Positions 22,014 through 30,923 of a stretch of 64,000 bases of DNA are shown here, piece after piece. Below the pieces are notes generated by a model. That model ran no database searches. It worked only from the letters and a program-made list of their open reading frames with translations, and was not told the origin of the DNA. The translations under genes and the position numbers were made by a program. The first letter of the stretch is position 1. Every line of letters starts with the position of its first letter. Source of the DNA: Sciurus carolinensis (Eukaryota; Chordata; Mammalia; Rodentia; Sciuridae); contig NC_062224.1 of assembly GCF_902686445.1 (NCBI RefSeq), forward strand, positions 55,179,156 through 55,243,155, given 5' to 3'.

Positions 22014-22470
22014 CAGCGCTTGGACTCGGAGCAACCACTGGGGCTCCGGGCGGCTGCCTGAGGAGGAGCTGCATGGCGAGCTGTTTGGACTCAGAATGAC
22101 CACTTCTGAACACCAGGGGGTTGCCCAGAGGAAGAGGAGAAATGCGGCTGGCCGCTTGGTCTAGGAGTGACTGCATCAGAGCCATAGGTGGTTGCCAGAG
22201 GAGGAGGTGAGTGGTGAGTTGTTTGGACTCAAAGCGACCGCTCCTGAACACCCAGGGGTTACCCTGAGGAGGAGGAGGAACAGGGTGGGTCACTTGGACT
22301 CGGAGTGACTGCCTAGGGCTATGGGTGGTTGGCGGGAGGAGGAGACACGAAGTGAGTTGCTTGAACTCCTAGTGACTGCGTCGGAAACCGGGTGGCTGTC
22401 CGGAGGAGGAGGTGTGTGGAGGGTCTCTGGGTCTCGGAGCTATTGTACGGGGCTCCAGGTGGCGGCTCAG
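22014..22470 (+). repeat. degenerate tandem monomers in L1 5'UTR
   Basis: About seven units of roughly 58-72 bp each open with CTTGGACTCGGAG-like sequence (near 22019, 22083, 22156, 22221, 22292, 22356 and 22427). They run through a ..GTGGTTGCC..GAGGAGGAG block. Alternate units are the most alike, giving a higher-order period of about 140 bp. The minus-strand translation shows this as GNPWVFRSG and GNPLVFRSG 47 residues apart. Confidence 0.8.
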
Positions 22471-22885
22471 AGGAGGGGCCGCACAGCCAGGCGATTAGGT
22501 GCAGAGCAGGGTCCCAGGACCTAGGCGGCTTCTTGCTGGAAGAGCTGCACAGAGACACGCCTAGGGGTGGAGCGAAGTTTCCAGGACTGCGGGCAGATTC
22601 TCTGAGGAGAGGCAGCCTAAGGAGACTCATCTGCGAAGGGTGAGGCTCCCAGGCCCAGGAGGTAGGTCCAGGCCCCTGGGAACGTTGCAGAGGAAGACAG
22701 CCCAGCCCAGGTGGTAGTTGTAGATTCAGGGGAACCTCTAGGAGGGGAACTGACCAGCGAGACCTCCCCACTGGGTGAGTCTTCCCCGCTGGGTGAGGTT
22801 TTCCCACAAGGACAGTAAAACCAGAGACACAAGCACAAACAGGCCTTGCCTCAACCTGCAGCCTAGTTCCCCTTTGGATGACCAT
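22319..22885 (-). other. antisense open frame in the L1 5'UTR
   Basis: A 188-codon minus-strand frame starts MVIQRGTRLQVEARPVCACV and crosses the GC-rich 5'UTR. It has no recognisable domain and is Pro/Leu/Ser-rich. Primate L1s carry an unrelated antisense ORF0 in their 5'UTR. Here the frame may simply reflect GC-rich sequence with few stops. It is reported only because of its position and length. Confidence 0.3.
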
Positions 22886-23132
22886 TGGTCAACAAGTGGA
22901 GGCACCTCTGCCCACTATCAGGGAATATACTCCACCTGAGGGTCACCATCCCTAGAGAGGCAGCTTCCTTGTGGAGCACCACATTATCAACTTCCTCCAA
23001 GACTGCAGGATACTGAAGGATAAGAGGGGATATACTAGCAATCTTCAGGGACATTATAAGTCAATAGAGGAAATCTGCAATATCTTAAAGACCCACTGAT
23101 TCCTGAACAATATGAGAAAATAAGGGAAGAAA

Positions 23133-24192
23133 ATGCCCCAAACAAATCTAGATGTTACATCAATAAAATCCAACGACAGCATGGCAGAAGAAATGACAGA
23201 AAGGGAGTTCAGAATGTACATAATTAAAATGATCAGTGAAGCAAACGATGAGATGAAAGAGCAAATGCAGTCATTGAATGATGAGATGAAAGAGCAAATG
23301 CAGGCATTAAATGATGAGATGAAAGAGCAAATGCAGGCACTGAATGATAGCACCAATCGACAGTTAAAAGAGCAAATACAGGAAGCAAAAGATCATTTCA
23401 ATAAAGAGTTAGAGATATTGAAAAAAAAAACAAACAGAAATCCTTGAAATGAAGGAAACAATAAACCAAATTAAGAACTCCATAGAAAGCACAACCAATA
23501 GGATAGAACACCTGGAAGACAGAACCTCAGATATTGAAGACAAAATATTTAACCTTGAAAACAAAGTTGAACAAACAGAGAAGATGGTAAGAAATCATGA
23601 ACAGAATCTCCAAGAACTATGGGATATCATGAAAAGGCCAAATTTGAGAATTATTGGGATTGAGGAAGGCTTAGAGAAACAAACCAAAGGAATGAACAAT
23701 CTATTCAATGAAATAATATCAGAAAATTTCCCAAATCTGAAGAATGAAATGGAAAATCAAGTTCAAGAGGCTTATAGGACTCCAAATACACAAAATTACA
23801 ACAGACCCACACCAAGGCACATTATAATGAAAATACCGAATATACAAAGTAAAGGCAGAATTTTAAAGACTGTGAGAGAAAAGAACCAAATTACATTCAG
23901 GGGGAAACCAATACGGATATCAGCAGATTTTTCAATCCAGACCCTAAAAGCTAGAAGGGCCTGGAACAACATTTTTCAAGCTCTGAAAGAAAATGGATGC
24001 CAACCAAGAATCTTATACCCAGTAAAACTTACCTTCAAATTTGATGATGAAATAAAATTATTCCATGATAAACAAAAGCTAAAAGAATTTACAAAAAGAA
24101 AGCCAGCATTACAGAACATTCTTAGCAAAATATTCCATGAGGAAGAGATAAAAAACAAAGAAGCAAAAAAGCAAAGGGAGGAATTATCCTAA
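23133..24192 (+). pseudogene. L1 ORF1 (RNA-binding protein), one frameshift
   Basis: ORF1p is a trimeric RNA-binding chaperone that coats L1 RNA in the cytoplasm. The start ATG at 23133 (context GAAGAAAATGC) has an upstream stop in frame. Residues 38-70 are three 11-residue repeats (NDEMKEQMQ-[AS]-L, 33-bp units at 23244, 23277 and 23310), the core of a coiled coil. An A10 run at 23421-23430 shifts the frame: the first part stops after 104 codons and the rest continues as a 247-codon frame (23449-24192). This second part holds the RRM-like region (NLRIIGIEEG, then RPTPRHIIMKI) and the C-terminal domain (ADFSIQTLKARRAWNNIFQ, QPRILYPVKL, DKQKLKEFTKRKPALQ). The total of about 352 codons is near the usual ORF1 length (human 338). 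A one-base homopolymer error in the assembly cannot be excluded. Confidence 0.92.
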
Positions 24193-24260
24193 AGGAACTG
24201 TCAAATAAAGGAGGAACCAAGTTGTGTCAAATAAATAAATAAATAAATAAAATTTAAAAA
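24193..24260 (+). other. L1 inter-ORF spacer
   Basis: Sixty-eight bases with a short ATAA/AAAT repeat (24231-24251), directly before the ORF2 start. Such a short A-rich spacer fits the unconventional reinitiation used for ORF2 translation in L1. Confidence 0.7.
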
Positions 24261-27200
24261 ATGAACCAAATGACCGGGAATACAAATCATATCTCAATAA
24301 TAACCCTGAATGTTAATGGCCTGAATTCATCAATCAAAAGACATGGACTGGCAGATTGGATTAAAAAGAAAGATCCAACAATATGTTGCCTGCAAGAGAC
24401 TCACCTCCTAGAAAGAGATACCCATAGACTAAAGGTGAAAGGATGGGGAAAAACATACTGTGCACATGGACTCAGCAAAAAAGCTGGAGTGTCCATCCTC
24501 ATTTCAGATAATGTGGACTTCAAGCCAAAGTTAGTCAGAAGGGATAAAGAAGGACATTTCATACTGCATAAGGGAAGCATAAATCAGCAAGATATAACAA
24601 TCATAAACATCTATGCCCCAAACACTGGCTCATCCATGTATGTCAAACAAATCCTTCTCAATTTTAGAAACCAAATAGACCGTAACACAATAATACTAGG
24701 TGATTTTAACATGCCTCTCTCACCACTGGACAGATCTTCCAAACAAAAATTGAACAAAGAAACCATAGATCTCAATAACACAATCAATAATTTAGACTTA
24801 ACAGACATTTATAGAATATACCATCCAACCAAGAGCGAATACACTTTCTTCTCAGCAGCACATGGATCCTTCTCTAAAATAGACCATATATTATGCCACA
24901 ACGCTAATGTTAGCAAATACAAGAAGATAGAGACACTACCTTGTATTCTATCAGATCATAATGGATTGAACTTAGAAATAAATGAAAGAGTAAAAAAACA
25001 GAAACTACTCCAACACCTGGAGATTAAACAATATGCTATTATATGATGAATGGATAACAGAAGATATTAGGAAGGAAATTAAAAAATTCTTAGAGGTAAA
25101 TGAGAACAAAGAAACATCATATCAAAATCTCTGGGACACTATGAAAGCAGTACTTAGAGGAAAATTTATTTCATGGAGCGCATTTAATAAAAGAAGTAAA
25201 ACTCAAAAAATAAATGACCTAACACTACAGCTCAAAGCCCTAGAAAAAGAAGAACAGACCAACACCAAAAGTAGTAGAAGACAGGAAATAGTTAAACTCA
25301 GAGCTGAAATCAACAAAATTGAAACAAAAGAAACAATACAAAAAATTGACAAAATAAATAGTTGGTTCTTCGAAAAAATAAACAAAATTGATAAACCTTT
25401 AGCCACACTAACAAAGAGAAGATGAGAGAAAACCCAAATTACTAAAATTCGGAATGAACAAGGAAATATCACAACAGACACGACTGAAATACAAAACATA
25501 ATTAGAAGCTATTTTGAAAATCTATACTCCAACAAAATAGAAAATTTTGAAGACATCAACAGGTTTCTAGAGACATATGAATTGCCTAAATTGAACGAGG
25601 AGGACATACACAATTTAAATAGACCAATTTCAAGTAATGAAATAGAAGAAGTCATCAAAGGCCTACCAACAAAGAAAAGTCCAGGACCAGATGGGTTTTC
25701 AGCCGAGTTCTACAAAAGCCTTTAAAGAAGAGCTCATTCCAATACTTCTCAAAGTATTCCATAAAATAGAAGAGGAGGGAACCCTCCCAAACTCGTTCTA
25801 TGAAGCCAATATCACCCTGATACCTAAACCAGACAGAGACACATCGAGGAAAGAAAATTTCAGACCAATATCCTTAATGAACATCGACACAAAAATTCTC
25901 AACAAAATTTTAGCAAATCGCATACAAAGACATATTAAAAAGATAGGGCACCATTATCAAGTGGGTTTCATCCCAGGGATGCAAGGTTGGTTCAACATCA
26001 GGATATCAATAAATGTAATTCACCATATCAATAGACTTAAAGTCAAGAATCACATGATTATTTTGATAGATGCAGAAAAAGCATTTGATAAAATACAGCA
26101 CCCCTTCATGCTCAAAACACTAGAAAATTTAGGGATAGTGGGAACATTCCTTAACATTGTAAAGGCCATCTATGCTAAGCCCATGGCTAATATCATTCTA
26201 AATGGTGAAAAACTGAAAGGATTCCCCCTTAAAACTGGAACAAGGCAGGGATGCCCTCTTTCACCTCTTCTTTTCAATATCGTCCTTGAAACTCTAGCCA
26301 GAGCAATTAGACAGACCAAAGAAATTAAAGGGATACGAATAGGAAAAGAAGAACTCAAACTATCCCTGTTTCCTGATGATATGATTATATACTTAGAGGA
26401 ACCAGGAAATTCCACCAGAAAACTTTTAGATCTCATAAGTGAATTCAGTAAAGTAGGGGGATATAAGATCAATGCACATAAATCTAAGGCATTTTTATAC
26501 ATAAGTGATGAATCTTCAGAAAGAGAAATTAGGAAAACTACCCCATTCATAATAGCATTGGAAAAAATAAAATACTTGGGAATCAATCTCACAAAAGAGG
26601 TGAAAGACTTCTACAGTGAGAACTACAGAACACTAAAGAAAGAAATTAAAGAAAACCTCAGAAGATGGAAAGATCTCCCATGTTCTTGGATAGGAAGAAT
26701 TAATATTGTCAAAATGGCCATACTACCAAAAGTGCTATACAGATTCAATGAAATTCCAATTAAAATCCCAATGATGTACCTTACAGAAATAGAGCAAGAA
26801 ATTATGAAATTCATCTGAAAGGATAAAAAACCCAGAATATCTAAAGCAATCCTCAATAGAAAAAGTGAAGCAGGGGCATCACAATACCAGATCTTCAACT
26901 CCACTACAAAGCAATAGTAACAATAACGGCATGGTATTGGTACCAAAATAGAAGGGTGGATCAATGGTACAGAATAGAGGACACGGACACAAACCCAATA
27001 AATACAATTTTCTCATACTAGACAAAGGGGCCAAAAATATGCAATGGAGAAAAGATAGCCTCTTCAACAAATGGTGCTGGGAGAATTGGAAATCCATATG
27101 CAACAGAATGAAACTAAACCCATATCTCTCACCATGCATGAAACTAAACTCAAAATGGATTAAGGACCTCAGAATCAGACCAGAGACCTTGCATCTTATA

Positions 27201-28093
27201 GAAGAAAAAGTAGGTCCAGAGCTTCAACATGTCGGCTTAGGACCAGACTTCCTCAACAGGACTCCCATAGCACAAGAAATAAAAGCAAGAATCAACAACT
27301 GGGATAGATTCAAACTAAAAAGCTTTCTCTCAGCAAAGGAAACTATCAGCAATGTGAAGAAAGAGCCTATAGAGTGGGAGAAAATCTTTGCCAATCATAC
27401 TTCAGATAGAGCACTAATCTCCAGAATCTGTAAAGAACTCAAAAACTCTACACCAAGAATGCAAATAATCCAATTGACAAATGGGCTAAGGAAATGAATA
27501 GACTCTTCACAGAAGAAGATCTACAAGCAATCAACAAACATATGGAAAAATGTTCAACATCTCTAGTAATAAGAGAAATGCAAATCAAAACCACCCTAAG
27601 ATTCCATCTCACCCCAATTAGAATGGCGATTATCAACAATACAAGCAACAACAGGTGTTGGCGATGATGTGGGGAGAAAGGTACACTCATACATTGCTGG
27701 TGGGGCTGCAAATTAGTGCAGCCACTCTGGAAAGCAGTGTGGAGACTCCTTAGAAAACTTGGAATGGAACCACCATTTGACCCAGCTATCCCACTCCTTG
27801 GCCTATACCCAAAGGACTTAAAATCAGCATACTACAGAGATACAGCCACATCAATGTTCATAGCTGCTCAGTTCACAATAGCCAGATTGTGGAACCAACC
27901 TAGATGTCCTTCAGTTGATGAATGGATAAAGAAACTGTGGTATATATATACAATGGAATATTACTCAGCCATAAAGAATGATAAAACTATGGCATTTGCA
28001 GGCAAATGGATGAAATTGGAGAATATCATGCTAAGTGAGATAAGCCAATCTCAAAAAACCAAAGGACAAATGATATCGCTAATAAGTGGATGA
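24261..28093 (+). pseudogene. L1 ORF2 (endonuclease-reverse transcriptase), multiply broken
   Basis: ORF2p nicks DNA and reverse-transcribes L1 RNA at the nick. The endonuclease part (24261-25046) looks intact: LNVNGLN, CCLQETH, NIYAPNTG, GDFNMPLS, SKIDHILCH and LSDHNGL keep the catalytic residues. Breaks follow: an A7 run at 24992-24998 shifts the frame; a TGA lies at 25423; an extra C near 25719 leads to TAA at 25723. The RT part (25691-26818) has [35 protein letters not shown] and [14 protein letters not shown], but the catalytic FADD reads FPDD (26369-26380). A TGA replaces a Trp codon at 26816. Single-base losses lie near 26873, 26994 and 27441, and a TGA lies at 27665. The C-terminal CCHC-like region and YTMEYYSAIKND end at stop 28091. 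The span equals about 1,277 codons, near the family norm. Confidence 0.95.
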
Positions 28094-28361
28094 TGACACA
28101 TAATGGGGGGTGGGAGGGGTTAGTGTTAGGGTTAGAGTTAGTGTTAGGGAGGGGGGCAAGAATGGAGGAAGGAAGGACTGTATAGAGGGTAAAGAGGGTT
28201 GGGAGGGGTGGGGGGAAGTGAAAAAATAACAAAATGAATCAAACAGCATTACCCTATGTAAATTTATGATTACACAAATGGTATGCCTTTAAACCATGTA
28301 AAAACAGAGAAACAACATGTATCCCATTTGTTTACAATAAAATAAAATAAAAAAAAAAAGA
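28094..28361 (+). other. L1 3'UTR and A-rich tail
   Basis: It follows the ORF2 stop. It has a G-rich polypurine run broken by telomere-like hexamers (28120-28149) and a second G-rich run (28195-28215). The conserved 'CATTACCCTATGTAAATTTATGATTACACAAATGG' region (28245-28280) follows, shared with the copies at 21280 and 2170. The tail is AATAAAATAAAATAAAAAA. Confidence 0.9.
28120..28149 (+). repeat. five telomere-like hexamers in the L1 3'UTR
   Basis: Five consecutive hexamers in one register: TTAGGG twice, TTAGTG twice and TTAGAG once. They are absent from the corresponding G-rich region of the copies at 21178-21255 and 19200-19240. Confidence 0.9.
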
Positions 28362-28375
28362 AAGAATGATGTTGG
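28362..28375. repeat. right TSD of the full-length L1
   Basis: AAGAATGATGTTGG is identical to 21738-21751. Beyond it the interrupted minus-strand ORF2 resumes. Confidence 0.9.
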
Positions 28376-28470
28376 CCACGGGCTTAGCATAAATAGCCTT
28401 TACAATGTTCAGGTATGTTCCTACTATCCCTATTTTTTCTAGTGTTTTGAGCATGAAGGGGTGTTGTACC
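28376..28470 (-). pseudogene. L1 ORF2 short piece up to the inversion breakpoint (piece 3)
   Basis: Minus-strand codons for [33 protein letters not shown] residues directly continue 21442-21751. It ends at GGGTGTTGTACC, where orientation flips. Confidence 0.85.
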
Positions 28471-30908
28471 AGAGAAGATGGTAAGAAATTATGAACAGAA
28501 TCTCCAAGAACTATGGGACATCATGTAAATACCAAATTTAAGAATTATTGGGATTAAGGAAGGCACAGAGGTACAAACCAAATGAATGAACAACCTATTC
28601 AATGAAATAATAGCAGAAATTTCCCAAACCTGAAGAATGAAATGGAAAATCAAATACAAGAGGCTTACAGAACACCATATGCACAAAATCACAACAGATC
28701 CACACCAAGGCACATTAAAATGAAAATGCCTAACATTAGAAATAAAGATAGGATTTTGGAGGCCAACAGAGAAAGGCATCAGATTACATATAAGGGAAAC
28801 CAATATGGATGGCAGCAGACTTCTCAGCCCAGACTCTAAAAGCTAGAAGGGCCTGGAACAACATATTTCAAGCTCTGAAAAAACATGGTTGCCAACCAAG
28901 AATCCTATACCCAGCAAAACTAACCTTCAGATTTGAAGATGAAATAAAATCTTCCATGATAAACAAAAGTTAAAATAATTTACAAATAGAAAGCCAGCAC
29001 TACAAAATATTCTCAACAAAATATTCCATGAGGAGGAAATGAAAAATAACAATGTAGGTCAGCAAAGAGGGGAACTACCTTAGAGAAAAACCACTCAAAG
29101 GAGAAACCAAGTCAACTTAAAAACCAAAAATAAGACCAAATGACTGGGAATACAAATCATATCTCAATAATAACCCTGAACGTTAATGGCCTAAACTCAT
29201 CAACCAAAAGACATAAAAGACATAGACTGACCAGAATGGATTAAAAAGAAAGACCCAACAATATGATGCCTGCAAGAGACTCATTTCATAGAAAAAGACA
29301 TCCACAGACAAAAGGGAAAAGGCCTACCACACACATGGACTCAGTAAAAAAGCGGGGGTTTCCATCCTTATATCAGATAAAGTTGACTTCAAGCCAAAGT
29401 TAGTTAGAAAGGATAAAGAAGGACATTTCATACTGCTTAAGGGAACCATAAATCAGGAAGACATAACGATTGTAAATATTTATGCCCCAAACAATGGTGC
29501 ATCCCTGTACATCAAACAAATCCTTCTCAATTTCAGGAATCAAATAGACCACAACACAATAATTCTGGGTGACTTTAACACTCTGCTGTCACCACTAGAT
29601 AGATCTTCCAAACAAAAACCAACCAAAGAAACCATAGAACTCAATAACACAATCAATAACATAGACTTAATAGACATATATAGAATATTCTATCCTTCAA
29701 TGAGTGGATTCACTTTCTTGTCAGCAGCACATGGAACCTTCTCGAAAATAGAGCATATGTTATGCCACAAAGCAGCTCTTAGGAAATGAAAAAAAATAGA
29801 GATACTGCCTTGTGTTCTATCAGATCATAATGGACTAAGAGTAGAAATCAATGACAAAATAAAAAACAGAAATTTCTCCACACCTGGAGACTAAATAATA
29901 GGCTATTGAATGAAACATGGATAACAGAAAACATCAGGGAGGAGATAAAAAAATTCTTAGAGGTCAATGAGAATGACGATACAACATATCAAAATCTCTG
30001 GGACACTTGAAAGCAGTAGTAAGAGGAAAAGTAGAAAGAGGAAAATTCATTGCATGGAGCACATTCCAGAAAAGAATGAAAAGTTCTAACATTACAGCTC
30101 AAAGCTCTAGAAAAAGAACAACAGAATAACAGCAAAAGTAGTAGAAGACAGGAAATAATTAAAATCAGAACTGAAATCAATGAACTTGAAACAAAAGAAA
30201 CTATTCAAAAAATTGACAAAACAAAAAGTTGGTTCTTTGAGAAAGTAAACAAAATAGACAAACCCTTAGCCACACTAACAAAGAGAAGGAGAGTGAAAAC
30301 TGAAATTACTAAAATTCGTGATGAAAAAGAAAATATAATGACAGACACCGCTGAGATACAGAACATAATGAGAAGCTACTTTGAAAATCTGTATTCCAAC
30401 AAAATAGAAACTACTGAAGACATTGACAAATTTCTAGAGACATATGCTCCTCCCAAACTGAACCAGGAGGACATACACAATTTAAACAGATCAATATCAA
30501 GCAACGAAATAGAAGAAGCCATTAAAAACCTACCATCCAAGAAAAGCCCAGGACCAGACAGATTCTCAACCGAGTTCTACAAGAACTTCAAAGAAGAGCT
30601 CATTCTAATACTTCTCAAAGTATTCTAGAAAATAAAAAAGGAGGGTACCCTACCAAACTCATTCTATGAAGCTAATATCACCCTCATACCCAAATCAGGA
30701 AAAGACACATCAAGGAAAGAAAATTTTAGACCAATATCCTTGATGAATATAGATGCAAAGATCCTTAACAAATATTGGCAAACCGTATCCAAAAACATAT
30801 TAAGACAGTTGTGCACTACGATCAAGTGGGGTTCATCCCTGGAATGCAAGGATGGTTTAACATCCATAAATCAATAAATGTAATCCATCATGTCAATAGA
30901 CTTAAGGA
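28471..30908 (+). pseudogene. inverted 5' segment of the minus L1: ORF1 C-half to ORF2 RT start
   Basis: It opens at CAGAGAAGATGGTAAGAAAT, equal to 23578-23597 of the full-length copy. ORF1 remnants follow (MENQIQEAYRTPYAQNHNRS from 28642), then an ORF2 endonuclease remnant (about 29140-29860, including ILTLNVNGLN-type residues and CLQETH). The linker follows, and a 111-codon frame at 30293-30628 (SKKSPGPDRFSTEFYKNFKE). It stops at GTCAATAGACTTAAGG. The breaks are numerous and the copy is more diverged than 21752-28361, as expected for the older layer. Confidence 0.9.
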
Positions 30909-30923
30909 TAAGTAATGCTTTTT
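30909..30923. repeat. right TSD of the inverted L1
   Basis: TAAGTAATGCTTTTT is identical to 19145-19159. It is followed by AAATTTCTCAG. Confidence 0.85.

Larger units (their letters stand above)
21752..23132 (+). promoter_or_regulatory. L1 5'UTR / internal promoter region
   Basis: About 1.4 kb, GC-rich (locally with CpGs) and unlike the A-rich body of the element, as usual for L1 5'UTRs that contain an internal pol II promoter. It begins with a YY1-type site, then carries a degenerate monomer array (about 22014-22470). The last 300 bases become AT-rich before ORF1. Promoter activity is inferred from position only. Confidence 0.8.
21752..28361 (+). mobile_element. full-length L1 retrotransposon, inactivated
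   Basis: This is a complete autonomous-type non-LTR retrotransposon layout of 6.6 kb: 5'UTR (21752-23132), ORF1 (23133-24192), short spacer, ORF2 (24261-28093), 3'UTR (28094-28338 or so) and an A-rich tail (to 28361). Perfect 14-bp TSDs flank it. It lies in the minus-strand ORF2 of an older L1. ORF1 carries one frameshift, and ORF2 carries several frameshifts and three in-frame stops, so it is a dead copy. It keeps the 5' end, so it was reverse transcribed to completion. Confidence 0.95.
19160..30908 (-). mobile_element. L1 with 5' inversion (twin priming), split by two later L1s
   Basis: The 3' portion lies on minus in three pieces (19160-20896, 21442-21751, 28376-28470) and runs from a T-rich tail through 3'UTR and ORF2 back to the codons for [10 protein letters not shown]. 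At about 28470 the orientation flips. 28471-30908 carries the upstream part of the same element on plus, from mid-ORF1 to the ORF2 codons for [10 protein letters not shown]. Only about 50 nt of ORF2 (the [17 protein letters not shown] segment) are missing between the two internal ends, as in classic twin-priming products. Identical 15-bp TSDs flank the whole. The 5'UTR and N-terminal ORF1 are absent. Confidence 0.85.

Noticed and set aside
28120..28149. True telomere or chromosome-fusion site
   Set aside because: Only five hexamers, of mixed type, embedded in an L1 3'UTR with intact flanks and a TSD beyond. Too short and wrongly placed for a fusion point.
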